A stretch of 64,000 nt of DNA from Pelobates cultripes (lineage: Eukaryota; Chordata; Amphibia; Anura; Pelobatidae). The notes beneath the pieces are model-generated. The model saw only the letters and a program-made list of their open reading frames with translations. It had not been told where the DNA came from and did not search any database. Positions 36,600 through 48,514 of this stretch are shown here, piece after piece. The position numbers and the translations under genes were made by a program. Position 1 is the stretch's first letter. Every line of letters begins with the position of its first letter. The DNA lies in NCBI GenBank assembly GCA_933207985.1, contig OW240912.1, positions 235,214,798-235,278,797 of the forward strand, written 5' to 3'.

Positions 36600-36845
36600 G
36601 CTCATTCGTAGTGTTTCGTAATCGTAGTGTTTCCCAACACTTCAAATTAAAACATAACAATGACCCAAAATCCCTCCAATGTCTTACTATTCACAAAGTG
36701 GAAATGAATTGGAGAGAGGAGGATAATGTTAAGAAATTAGGCAAGACAATGCAAAGGATTTTCAGTTTTAATACTCTTGCCCCTTTTGGGCTTAACATGG
36801 ATTTTGAACTGTGCCATTTTTTAATTAACTATCCAATTTTAGTAA
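36600..36845 (+). pseudogene. Penelope-like element C-terminal (GIY-YIG side) fragment
   Basis: The frame reads SVSQHFKLKHNNDPKSL, then KVEMNWREEDNVKKLGK and NTLAPFGLNMDFEL. The spacing of HF, the Trp-Arg-acidic block, and L.P.GLN.D at the end matches the end of the endonuclease domain in Penelope-like elements. The upstream GIY-YIG motif itself is not present. It ends in a T-run (36852-36870). It is a short, 5'-truncated fossil. Confidence 0.55.
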
Positions 36846-37149
36846 AATGTGATTTTTTTTTTTTTTTTAGCAGTATATTTTTAACATAAAGAGTTATAAA
36901 TAAAGTGTATTATAAATGTATTTTATGTGTATGTACAAATATATATATATTTGAGAATAGAATATAGATTGTCACTGTAAGCATGTATATTACTGGATAT
37001 CTTAATGTATTTAACATAAGACACCATATAATAGTTTAATATAATTATATCTTAGAGGTATTTATTATTTAACTGAACTTTTGCTGATAAAGATTCTGAT
37101 TTCTATTTCCCGTTTTTACTGTATGAGCTATAATATAAAGGACTTAATT

Positions 37150-37590
37150 GAAACCAGAACAAAGAAACATAGAATGTGACGGCAGGTAAGAACCATTCGG
37201 CCCATCTAGTCTGCCCAATTTTCTAAATACTTTTATTAGTCCCAGGCCTTATCTTATAGTTAGGATAGCCTTATGCCTATCCCACATATGCTTAAACACA
37301 CTCACTATGTTAACCTCTACCACTTCAGCTGGAAGGCTATTCCATGCATCCACTACCCTCTCAGTAAAGTAATACTTCCTGATATTCTTTTTAAACCTTT
37401 GCCCTTCTAATTTAAGACTATGTCCTCTTGTTGTGGTAGTTTTTCTTCTTTTAAATATAGTCTCCTCCATTACTGTGTTGATTCCCTTTATGTATTTAAA
37501 TGTTTATATCATATCCCCCTGTTTCGTCTTTCCTCCAAGCTATACATATTAAGATACATGTTAAGATCCTTTAACCTTTTCTGGTAAGTT
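37150..37590 (-). pseudogene. CR1/L2-like LINE ORF2 C-terminus, antisense
   Basis: The minus strand (frame 37470 to 37249) reads TRGHSLKLEGQRFKK, then RKYYFTERVVDAWNSLPAEV and SVFKHMWDRHK. This is the typical C-terminal block of CR1/L2/Rex-type non-LTR retrotransposons, commonly preserved as a high-copy 3' end. The rest of the element is missing. Confidence 0.7.
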
Positions 37591-37599
37591 TAATTGCTG

Positions 37600-37801
37600 C
37601 CCCCCCCATATATCCTGCCCACCACATGACATCACAATGCCCCGCCCATATGCTCTGCCATATGGGCCAACGCCAGTTCTGCACAGAGTCTTTTATCTGA
37701 AAAGGCAGTGTGTGTTTACATTAAAAAGCCTCCAGGGACAGGCTATATACACCAGAACCACTACATTAAGCTGTATTGGTTCTGGTGACTATAGTGTCCC
37801 T
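37600..37801. mobile_element. right-end fragment of a TTAA hairpin MITE
   Basis: A ccagaaccactacattaagc hairpin precedes GGTGACTATAGTGTCCC and TTAA (37802-37805). The left side is missing. Confidence 0.65.
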
Positions 37802-38094
37802 TTAATGTGAGGTAAATTAGAGATTAGTGCTACTAATAATATATTGGATTGCCTACTTACCACCAGATGAGGACAAGAGGATGATGATGGGCTCAGGCTG
37901 CAGTCTGGCTCCACTGGTCTTGTGTAGAAGAGGCTCTCTGGAGACTGTTTGTAACAGTGCTCACAACAATTAACGAACAGAAAGCAGCTCCAACTAAGTG
38001 CTTGGAAGGTAGAAACACCAACCAAGCACAAAGTTATTGTTTTTTGGTGTTTTTTTTTTTTAAATATCCAGTTCAAACCATGGTATAAAAAAAG

Positions 38095-38540
38095 AGTGCT
38101 TGCGGGTTTTTTTTGTAATAGGAAATTTCACAAAATTCTTGCAAGGTAGACATTAAGAATGTAATTGGAGACATAGGGTTTTTTAGTGATAACATCATCT
38201 GCAAATAGACCAAATTTATGAATTTTGTCTCCAATCACAATCCCTCTATCTCTACACAGGTTCTAATCCTTTCAGCTAAGGGCTCAACTGCCAACACAAA
38301 TATTAGTGGTGTCAATGGACACCCCTGTCTGGTCCCATTAGAAAGTTCAAAACTTTCAAAGACTAAACCAGTTGCAGAGACTGTTGCTGTAGAAAAAAAT
38401 ATAGAGCAAACACAGCCCTGATGAAAGGTTCTTGAATATTAAATTGCGACATAACTTCTCTCAATAAGCCCCAATGTATCCTATCAAACGTCTTCTGCTC
38501 ATCTGAAGATAAGAGCAAAGAAGGTGTGCGATTTTGTTTA
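38095..38540 (-). pseudogene. LINE reverse transcriptase core, antisense
   Basis: On the minus strand, in more than one frame, reverse transcriptase blocks follow in order: FDRIHWGLLREVMSQFN, then FESFELSNGTRQGCPLTPL, AVEPLAERIR, and a damaged active-site region near 38190. The order is that of L1/Tx1-like ORF2. It could be from the same original copy as 35505-35793, since orientation agrees and the missing middle part has been replaced by other insertions. Confidence 0.6.
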
Positions 38541-39090
38541 ATCTAATTTACAATTCACCTTTCTTTCTTCAGCTTCAGGCAAAAAAATCTCTAATAAGAC
38601 AGAGAGGGATATTTTTTTAAAACCCCTACATACTTATTAACCCTTAATAGGGAAAACATGTGATGGGCAGCAGCACTGTAACATGGCTGTGTGATACAAA
38701 AGGTAAATACAAATACACAAAAATAAGTCTTGCTTTCAAACTCCCACTACTCCTGGGTGGCAGCAATGACCATAATACACACAATACAAAACAAAGAATA
38801 ACGTTACTTGTGTATTATTCCAAATCCCTGTGCATAATTAGATAAATGGAGGTTTTTAGTTCCACTAATCAAAATTATGAAACTAAATTTGCCCTAATTG
38901 CAGTTGCAAAACGACAGCAAAAGTGACAACTAGTAAAACTGCATTGGCAAAGAGTACTTTTGGTCATGCGTACTAAAAGGATTTGAAAGGCACTTTACAG
39001 GAGAATTGTGCAATGTTGGAAAACCGCACCCTTATAGATACACATAAATAAATACAGAGCCCAACAGCCAGAGTAGTAAACGGGGGATTC

Positions 39091-41445
39091 ATGTCCAAAA
39101 TGTTCACCATTTCCAATGGCTCTAGACAAGGCTGCCCACTCTCTCCACTACTCTATATAATACCTCTAGAACCCTTAACACAGCGGATACGCGACGACCC
39201 AAACATCCATGGGATCCAAGCCAAAGGCCGAGAATATAAGCTATCCCTGTTTGCAGATGACATCCTTCTATCCCTAGAACTCCCACACATATCTCTGCTC
39301 AATTTTCACAGGACCCTGTCCCAATGCAGCAAATGCTCATACTACAAGTTAAACATTGCAAAGACCCTTGCCCTAGGGATTAATATCCCGACCCAAGATC
39401 CGACGGCCCTAAAAGCTAACTTTGATTATAACTGGAGACATGACCACATAAAGTTCCCAGGGGTAAACTTTACACCTACACCAAACACACTCTTCTAGGC
39501 GAACTACGCCAAACTGCTTGGTGAAGTCAAATCTATTCTACAAGGGTGGAAAGGAAAATACATTTCATGGACAGGCCGTATAGCCTCGGTAAAAATGATG
39601 ATCCTACCAAAAATACAATACCTATTCCGCACACTCCCGCTTAAACTCCCCACAAAGTATCTGCCGGAACTACAAAACCTCCTTAACGCTTATGTGTGGG
39701 AAAACACGAAACCAAGAGTAGCAAAAACCACGATATACCAATCATTCGCCCAAGGAGGGATGGGAATGCCTGATGTGGCGGGATACTACTGTGCAGCTCA
39801 AATAACTCCACTAGTCACAACATCCTACCGAAAAGACCCGATGGCGTTGGCCACTCTGGAAAAGAACCATGCACACGGTCTCTCCCTGCCACTAATGGCA
39901 TGGTTGCCGACAGCACACAGACCAAAACACTCTGAATTACTGCCAACCACCGCACTAACCCTCTCGATCTGGGACAGATACAGGAAAAGATTAGGTAAAA
40001 CAGCACTGCTCTCCGCTGCACTCCCGCTCGAAGCGCTTCAACTACTCATACCTGATTTGAACTATAAACTTTGGTATAGACATGGAATAACCACCATGTC
40101 ACAGCTAATGAACGGCCAACACCTTAAAAAACTTTTAGACCTTCGAACAGAATTCAACTTATCCAACACGGCCACCTTCTCCTACATGCAATTACATTCC
40201 TGGTTTGCTCTCCAACCGCAGCAAACAGCAAAGCCCCAGAACCAGCACTGGAGAACAGTGACAAACATCTGCACAAAAATCAAACCAGCCACGAAACTCA
40301 TATTTACGATTTACGCCTCTGAACACGCCCAACCCCCAAAGTTCCCTCCCTCCTTCAAATTAGCATGGGAAAAAGATATTGGACACCCACTCCCAATTGA
40401 ACAGTGGCAAGACATCTTTAAAGGACCACTCTAGGCACCCAGACCACTTCAGCTTAATGAAGTGGTCTGGGTGCCAGGTCCTTCTAGGGTTAACCCATTT
40501 TTTCATAATTATAGCAGTTTCAGAGAAACTGCTATAATTATGAATGGGTTAAGCCTTCCCCCTAATCCTCTAGTGGCTGTCTCATTGACAGCCACTAGAG
40601 GCGCCTGCGTGCTTCTCACTGTGATTTTCACAGTGAGAGCACGCAAGCGTCCATAGGAAAGCATTGTAAATGCTTTCCTATGCGACGGGCTGAATGCGCG
40701 CGCAGCTCTTGCCGCGCGTGCGCATTCAGCCGGCGGGGCGTAACGGAGGCGGAGAGGAGGAGGAGAGCTCTCCGCCCAGCGCTGGAAAAAGGTAAGTTTT
40801 TCCCCCTTTCCCCCTTCCAGAGCCGGGCGGGAGGGGGTCCCTGAGGGTGGGGGCACCCTCAGGGCACTATAGTGCCAGGAAAACGAGTATGTTTTCCTGG
40901 CACTATAGTGGTCCTTTAAAGCCCACAAACAACTTTCACTTTGCACAACCCACCTGGAACTATCCCGAAAGATACTCTACCGATGGTACTTAGTTCCTAC
41001 ACGGCTTAAACACAGTTACCCTGATATGCCAGATGTTTGCTGGAGATGCCAGGCAGCCCGAGGAACCATGATACATATCTGGTGGCATTGCCCGAAGCTC
41101 ACTCGATACTGGCAGCAAGTTTCTGATTTGGAAACCAAATGCACAAACGTACAACTACCCCAACTACCTGAAACGTTCTTACTGCTCCTGCTCCCGAACA
41201 TCCCACAAAAAAGCCATAGGTACCTACTGTACCACATCATAATTGCGGCCCTCACAGTCATCAGCAGGCAATGGAAACAGACATCTAGCCCTCATATTGA
41301 ACAATGTATTAAGGCAATTGAAACTACTAAACACCATGAGATCATGGCGAGAAAAACGAGACCGATGGCCACCTACTGGCCAACAGCATGGGAAATATGG
41401 GACAACATGAATCTGAGCAAAAACAAAACACAACACACATAACAG
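39091..41445 (+). pseudogene. LINE ORF2 C-terminal half, one stop and one MITE insertion
   Basis: ORF2 supplies reverse transcriptase for target-primed integration. The truncated start runs into NGSRQGCPLSPLLYI and the active-site box LFADD (residues 53-57 from 39091). An in-frame TAG at 39496-39498 breaks it, and the same frame then continues through GRIASVKMMILPKIQYLFRT. The frame is interrupted after codon AAA (40420-40422) by the MITE and resumes in the same phase at 40921. It then carries the zinc knuckle CWRCQAARGTMIHIWWHC near 41040-41090 and ends at 41442. The 494-bp MITE plus a 4-bp TTAA is 498 bp, a multiple of three, so phase is kept, but the MITE brings stops. N-terminal endonuclease is absent. 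Confidence 0.8.
40422..40915. mobile_element. hairpin-chain TTAA MITE, copy 2
   Basis: It is flanked by TTAA (40418-40421 and 40916-40919), inverted relative to copy 1 and closely similar to it. Hairpins in order include 40434-40475 (18-bp arms), 40504-40542, about 40568-40602, 40612-40643, about 40650-40682, 40688-40732, 40838-40863, and the 20-bp-arm terminal hairpin at about 40865-40910. The insertion site is inside a LINE ORF2, so the empty site is known exactly. The overlapping 145-residue minus-strand open frame (40509-40946) is a shadow. Confidence 0.9.
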
Positions 41446-41940
41446 ACGGAAACCAGAACCTCCTTGACCGGAGACACAAATGTACATGAAATGAGGACAC
41501 CTCTAAAACATCACCCAACCTACACTGCATCCACAACCCTCTACCCCTTGGCCGCACTCACCCCCACCACCACTTTCTTTGGTAAAACTGCCCACACCCC
41601 GCACTGAAGCAAACAGTATGAGCAATACACTATCCCAATGTCACTTCAAGACACACACCCCTTTACCCGACATTCAGAATACGAGAAAGAATGCGGGCAC
41701 CGGGCAAAGCATGACCATAGGTCACGCTTCGAAACAACCACCAATGTATGTAACATGTGAATTACCGACAAATTGTACGCATTGAAACGTTACTGACCTG
41801 AAACTTGTATGTACTGATCTTCACTGCTGCTTACCCTTCCCCCTCCCCTTTCTCTTCTGTACCCCCTCCCACCCCCACAACTGAAGTTGAAGAAAACAAT
41901 TAATAAAAATTGTCAAATTAAAAAAAATAAAAATACAGAG

Positions 41941-43526
41941 GTTAAACAGCACTACTGTAATCGAGTCCAGACAAAAACTGTAAAATGGGCTTCACACAGG
42001 ACTGCCATTTGGAAACCACTTACTACAACACAAATCTATATGAATAAATATATACAAAATAAAAACTTAGCTGGTTTGGGAATTTATATAGACAACCTCC
42101 CCAAGGAGTTGCCAGCAAACCTCCCTCCAACACTATATCAAAAATATGGGAAACCAGCTGTAACTATTTTACAATAAAACACAACATAGTGTAATACAAT
42201 CACTAACAATGTTGTGCACTTAATCAAGTAACAACTCTCAAGATGCAATATGTCTACCAGCCTCCAAGGTGCCTTCCCCAAACTTGTGGGGGACAATAAT
42301 GGATTTTCCCAACACGTCCCAGGATCAGCAGTGAAGTACAGCAAGGACCATATGGACTCCAGCAGGGTGGGTAGCAAAAAAGTATTTATTTTTTAAATAA
42401 AAATATGATAAATTTGGCTGCTGGTTTTTCTTTCATTCCATGCGGAAAAAAAAGTTCTTTCCATGCGAAAAAACGTGTATCACATGTATTTTATCAAATT
42501 ATATTTTTATTTAAACATTTTTTGATATAACACATATATTACGTGGCACACAGATCATGAAATGTGGACCCCTGAGCTATGGAAGTAATTGGATCTGATG
42601 TTTAATTTTTCACTCTATTTTCAGCAAATGGATGGGGTTTATGTTTACAGGATTCGGAATAATAATGATGCTCACAATGTTGGTTGCTACTTTAGCAGAT
42701 AGGCAAAACACTCTACCCTCACAATGTTCTCATAGTCTATTTTATATATAAGTTGAAGATGGGTTTCATTAACACCAAAATAAAATCAAACAACCTATCC
42801 AATCATCACAGTTAAACATTATCAGACCTTTTATATAAAGATTTCAAACTGAAGGATTTTCTTCAAGAATGAAGCAGCCTACAATATTTTAAAATATTCT
42901 ATAACGATCTACACTCTTCTGAAAAGATTGGTTCTCCTATAAGAATAAAATTTTGAAAGAATCTTTCTGTATCGTAGTTTATCTCCAATAACACACACAA
43001 GTATTGTATTAAAACATGATTTTAACAATCTGTTTTGAGAACATTATATATTTAAGTAGTAGACATGATCCCTTATAAACTGTACCCAGAATGATATACA
43101 AATGTTAAACATTCCGTTCGTTATGTTTTCTCACCATAAATTTATCATTTCCCAGGAGGAGCTGTCTAAGAATTCAAACATTCTCTCTTTATAGAAAAAT
43201 GTATTTTAACTTCTCTTTTTTTTCATAATTGGTCCATTATGAGTACCTTTGGGAAAGGGTGGTTTAGCAAAAAATAGTGAGTGTTTAAATCTACCCTACT
43301 AAGCATTGATACTTTCCACATCTAAGAAATGTGGTAACTAACAAGTGACCTTACTGAGCACTGTATATAGCAGAGACCAAATAAGATGAGACAGTCGTTT
43401 GAGGACATAATACAGTGCTAGCAATCGTGGCATTATAATTATTATTTTTGGACAGTATTTAAAAAACTTAGGATGGGAATGACGGCCAACACAAAACAAC
43501 AAAGAAATGTAGAATAAAAGAATAAC
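41941..43526. other. AT-rich intergenic DNA, no gene
   Basis: A 96-codon frame at 41887-42177 begins in the LINE tail and has no recognisable features. No RNA gene or transposon end was recognised. Confidence 0.45.
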
Positions 43527-43720
43527 ATATATATATATATGTACACACACACACACACACTATATGGCCACTAGTATGTGGACACCTCTACTTAAACAAA
43601 ATATTGAATTCGGGTGTTTCAACCTTACCTACTGTAAATCCAGCCATTAAATCTCTATAGATAAACATTGGCAGTACTGTCATACAGTAGGATGCCACAT
43701 TTCCTATACATCAGTTTGTG
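43527..43720. mobile_element. TA/CA microsatellite plus Tc1-like terminus
   Basis: A (TA)n-(CA)n run at 43527-43561 is followed by actatatggccactagtatg and tggacacct, the type of end also seen at 48875 (gtacaaaagtattgggacacc). It is a short non-autonomous Tc1-like end without a transposase. Confidence 0.55.
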
Positions 43721-43869
43721 AAGTTTCTGTCTTATTAGATCTGACCTAGAGCAACAACAGCCTAGCCATGGAGTAGTAGATCATATTTACAGAGCCATAG
43801 TTCACATTTTAATGTTATGTATACATAACATTGAGCATCACATGATTTTAAAAATATCATTTTTTTTCA

Positions 43870-46824
43870 TTAACCCCTTAGTAACCAGACCTTTTTAAAA
43901 TTTTCTTACCGTTAAGGACCAGGGCTCTTTTTACATTTCTGCGGTGTTTGTGTTTAGCTGTAATTTTTCTCTTACTCATTTACTGTACCCACACATATTA
44001 TATACCGTTTTTCTCAATATACCATTATTTTCATCATATAATATAATTTACTATAATATTTGTTTTATCAATTTAAAAAAAACACACTTTTTCTAACTTT
44101 GACCCCCAAAATCTGTTACGCATCTACAACGTCAAAAAACAGCCATGGCTAAATAGTTTCAACATTTTGTCCTGACTTTAGAAATACCCGAATGTTAATA
44201 TGTTCTTAGCTTGTTTTTGCAATTTATAGGGCAATAAGTACAAGTAGCACTTTGCTGTTTCCAAACCATTTTTTTTTTCATTACATTGTAACACTGATAT
44301 CGGTCAGGAATCTCCGAATAACCCTTCTCATGTATATATTTTTTAAAAGAAGACAACGGAAGGTATTAAACTTGGGGTATTTTGACTCTTTTCATGCATC
44401 CATTTTACCACCAATCTATGCCAAATTTTAAAAAATAATAATAAAAATAATAGTTAATAATAATAAAAAAATCTTTGCTAACACATAGCAATTTAAGAAT
44501 ACATGTACTGAGAATTTTAAGGGTTACTGCCAAAGAACACCCCAATATGTGTCCAGCAACATCTCCTAAGTACAATGATACCACCCATGTATAGGTGTGT
44601 TGGGATCTCTGGAGGCTAAAAGACCTTATTTGGAGGGTGTGCATTCCAGTTTTCCAACTTGGAATATTCACAGCTGGTCATCATGAACCCATGTCCTATT
44701 TGGGACATTTTTGAACCCAGCCAATGTAATTTAGCCCCATCAAACCACATATTTTTGAAAAGTAGACATCCTGGAGTATTTCAAATGTTGGTATTTTAAC
44801 ACTTTCCATGCACTAATTCTACCACCAGTCTTTGTCAAACTTTTGGGTAGTTATTTTTTTGTGTTATTATTCCCACACATTGCACTTTAGGCATGGATTA
44901 TCAGCTTCTGTTATGTGTTACTACAAAAGAACACCCCCAATATGTGTTCAGCAGCATCTCCTAAGTACAGTGATACCACCTATGCATAGGTTTGTTTGGG
45001 GGGGGGTGGGGGGGAGGCAAGCCAGTGATTTATATTAGGGGTTAATGGCTCTGAAAAGAGCCTTTGGGTCTTACCATCTTACAAATCCCTAGCTAAAACT
45101 ACCTACATCTCTCTACCTAAACACAGATCTCTCTCCGTCCCTCCCTAAAACACAAGTGAAGAGAGGGAGATCCACAGATCAGAGTAAATATTTACTAATA
45201 TTGACCTGACCAGACAAATGGGGATCATAGTAATAATAAATATAATTATTATCTATGATGAGGCAGGCTAGGGACACCTCCAGAAGCCCCATGATGCACT
45301 GCCTTTAGAGAGGCAGCGCCATACTGGAAGCCACATGGCTGGGAAGGGAGGGGTTTAATAAATTTACTTTATTTGTTTTTTTAAATTGATTTAATTGATT
45401 TAATTTATTTTATTTAAGTCTTCACTGAGTGTCTTGAGGCACTCAGCACACAGGCAGAGCATCGGACACCTGCCTGATGGCTTCCAATGTTCCGCTACAC
45501 TGCCGGGCGCCACGTGGGGCAAGCCAGAACTTATAACCAGGGAAAGGATTGCATGTGGAGCAGAGTTTTTGGTATCTTGAGATGCAGCTTCCCATTTTAA
45601 GTGCACTAATTGCAACCTCAGTATCTATGTGACTGACTAGCATGCAACATTAGGAGAAAATGCAAATACCTGTTTTTTTTCTATGGCCACATCACCTTTT
45701 AGGATACACATTCACTCACAAATTGCAATTTGATCTAGATGGTCAATAGGGCAAAAATATCAGATATATTATTTACATCAACATATTTTATCAGGCCCAT
45801 CTTTCTTTTGTGAGTTAAATCCATACAAATGAGTCTTCTAGAGTAAATAAGGGAAATGCCCATATATGGACATATGATTGCTGATCATATTACAATTGAA
45901 ATTTACCATGTGTAATGTTATGACCACCAACAAATTCAGTCCAGACATGATGAAGTATGTCCATCATCTTCGGCATATACTTGGAAATGCTGTATGACTG
46001 CATAAATTATTTGACAGTCCTTCTATAGTCCTCCACTGCTTTTTGCTGCCAAACACCAGATCATGCTGCACCAAAGAAAGCAGAAGCCACACCTACTCAT
46101 TCATTTGTGGCTTCTGCTTTCTTTGGTGCAGCATGATCTGGTGTTTGGCAGCAAAAAGCAGTGGAGGACTATAGAAGGACTGTCAAAGAATTTATGCAGT
46201 CATACAGCATTTCCAAGTATATGCCGAAGATAATGGACCCTGGAGCATTACTTATGTAATCCCGGAAATTGCTTTGCAGCTTTTACTGTGCATTATATGT
46301 CATCTCACTGTATACCAAGATACTCCACCAAATTTGTATGTATGTATGTGTTTTGATTTTTATGTGGATTGAGGGGTTACCACATTGGTGTTATTAGTAC
46401 TTGGTTTTTTCATTGAAGCCACTCGCTACAACTCAGTATTTGTATTATATTATGATGAAGTATGTGTCCAGTTTGTGCCTTTATACATTAAGATATAACT
46501 CATTTAGCTGATTTTAGTTTTACTTTTAGATTAAATGAAACGCTAGCCATATATTAAGTCTTCACTGAGTGCCTCTACCCCTGCTCGACCCCTGCCAAAT
46601 GGCTTCCGATGCTCTGCTACACTGCCGGGTGTCACGTAGGTCAACCCGAAAGTGTTGGCGGCCCGGCAGTCAGGAGAGGTATTGCGGGATGCCTCGTCAT
46701 CGAGGCATCGCTGCAATACCCTTAGAGCTCATATTTGCAGCGGATGTACTAGGTAAGTCCACAGTCCTTAAGGACCATTTTTTGTCGGACGTACCTAGTA
46801 CGTCCTCGCTCCTTAAGGGGTTAA
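43870..46824. mobile_element. candidate large TTAA element (~2.95 kb)
   Basis: The left end is TTAACCCCTTAGTAACCAGAC and the right end is CTCCTTAAGGGGTTAA, the same ends as the 80-bp mini-element at 30073. The interior is non-coding and repetitive. A ~60-bp block with ccaatatgtgt and catctcctaagtaca recurs at 44536-44597 and 44930-44992. A ~110-bp block with aagtcttcactgagtg recurs at 45417 and 46558. It may be one element carrying an insertion (45961-46451) or two joined relics. Confidence 0.45.
45961..46451. mobile_element. 491-bp insertion with 14-bp TSD, half of it a palindrome
   Basis: The exact 14-bp direct repeat ATGATGAAGTATGT flanks it (45947-45960 and 46452-46465). Its left half is one arm of an almost perfect palindrome (arms 45959-46091 and 46106-46238, 131 of 133 positions paired, 14-nt loop). 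A long target duplication with a 5' inverted segment is what twin-primed LINE integration produces. There is no poly-A; a gtatgtatgtatgtg run occurs near 46340. The source element was not identified. Confidence 0.65.
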
Positions 46825-47299
46825 CATCACTTTGCTCCCACACCCATTTCACTATTAACCTTCAAATAATAAAACTTACCTTATTTCTAGTGCTGTGCGG
46901 GTCTGCTGATACTGGCCCTGCCCTAATCTGCCTCCTTGCTGACATCATCAGAATTTATGATTTCGGCCAATCTAATGCTTTCCCATGGGGAAGGATGCAG
47001 GACACAGGCAGGGCCAAATGCTGGCTTGGCAAATCACCACCTCCTCATAGAGATGCATTGAATGAGTGCATCTCTAAGAGGAAAGTTCATGGCAGGACTG
47101 CCTATTGTGCAGCACTTCCCCAGGAAGTACCTCCAGAGGCATCTGAGGAGTGGCCACTGTAGGTTTCCTTAGGGGGCAATGTAAACACAGTCTTTTCTCT
47201 GAAAAGTTAGTGTTTACATGAAAAGGCCTGCAGGGACTGTCTATACTCACCAGAACAACTACCTTAAGCTGTAGTTGTTCTGGTGACTATAGTGTCCCT
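46825..47299. mobile_element. TTAA hairpin MITE fragment, right end
   Basis: From about 46970 it carries family-type modules (tctaatgctttcc, agaggcatctgagg), then ccagaacaactacc/ggttctggtg hairpin arms and GACTATAGTGTCCC before TTAA (47300-47303). The left end is not clear. Confidence 0.5.
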
Positions 47300-47303
47300 T
47301 TAA

Positions 47304-48514
47304 CTGTGCTGTGTTTTTCTATCATCAGAGCAATGAGAGTATATGAGAATGCACCGTGAATATAGTCCTACAACTGACCCTGTAAAAGTATAGTCAACCA
47401 GACCGCTTTATCTCAATAAAGTGTCTAGGTGCAGTGTCTATGTCCTTTTAACCCTGCAATGTAAAACATAATGTAAAGTATAGCTCTAGCAGCTGTCAAT
47501 ATGCCAGCCGATAGAGGAGCTTCTGCTGCACTAACCGAGTAAAACTCAATGCTTTCCTATGGAGATCATTGGGTTAGACGATCACAGAGGAGGTCATGCC
47601 TAGGCTTTGTAAAAAAGGTAAGTAAAACATTATTTATTTTATTTTTTATGTGAAATAGGGGTGGGACCAATGTAGTGCTAGGAGCAGGGACACCATAGTA
47701 TTAGGAATACAGGTTTGTATTCCTAACACCATACTGTTACTTTAGAGACCGTATGTGCAGGCATAGTTGTAAAATGATCCTCATGTATTTTAGAGATCAG
47801 CTATAAATATTAGCATGCTATCAACTCATAATTTTGTGTAAATACTCACTTGTTTATTTTGAACTGGCCGACAATTTTTTCCCCCACTATGCACGAATTC
47901 TATTAGGTGCTCACAGAATGAATAGCAGTTTAGTTGACGTAAATTAGGTTATTTTCTGCGCTGATTCTATTCAGGCTGCATTCTAATCAGGTAACACGTC
48001 TAAATTTACCGTTCCTCCTATCATGGCCTGGAGCTACTAGTTAACCCCTTAAAGAAAAAATCACTTATTCCAAAGGCCATGTGCTTATTTCCAGAACATT
48101 ATCTAACACACTGTGCATCTAGCAAATTATGTTTTAATTATTCACAACACATTCATTAGGGAATAATGTATTTTGTACTGTTACTTTTTTGCTCTCTCAT
48201 TTACTCACTGCACCACTATATTACTTATATTACTTGAACATAAGTAGACATAATTTCCCATGATGCTCTCAGCGCAACTGAGGTCAGATAAAGGGTAGAT
48301 TTGCACAGTATATCATGCTGTGCAATTAGTGCATACATGTGTGCAATATCCGAATTAAAAACAAAAAGCAAACATGTTTTTCCCCACATAAAAGCACAAA
48401 TAGCTAATGATTAGCTTTTTCCAAGCAACCCTTCAAAACAAACCATACTTGTTCAATCTTTCTCTAATTGCACTTTCATGAACCTTAACATTTAACATGA
48501 TAACTGAGGCCTCT
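47304..48514. other. intergenic with a further MITE fragment at ~47470-47750
   Basis: 47470-47750 includes caatgctttcctatgg and a ggaatacaggtttgtattcc palindrome as in the MITE family. 48040-48053 (TTAACCCCTTAAAG) is a decayed TTAA-element start. No gene was seen. Confidence 0.4.

Larger units (their letters stand above)
39060..41930 (+). mobile_element. 5'-truncated L1/Tx1-like LINE copy with 10-bp TSD
   Basis: The direct repeat AAATACAGAG lies at 39050-39059 and 41931-41940. Between them are the second half of ORF2, a 3' UTR and an A-rich tail (41910-41930). Truncation at the 5' end plus a target duplication is the normal outcome of target-primed reverse transcription. A hairpin MITE sits inside it at 40422-40915. 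Confidence 0.85.

Noticed and set aside
40509..40946. 145-codon minus-strand open frame
   Set aside because: Lies inside the hairpin MITE and its LINE flank; the same kind of frame is not kept in copies 1 and 3.
46569..47162. 197-codon open frame
   Set aside because: Crosses the right end of the TTAA element and a MITE fragment; the composition reflects their GC-rich hairpins, not a protein family.
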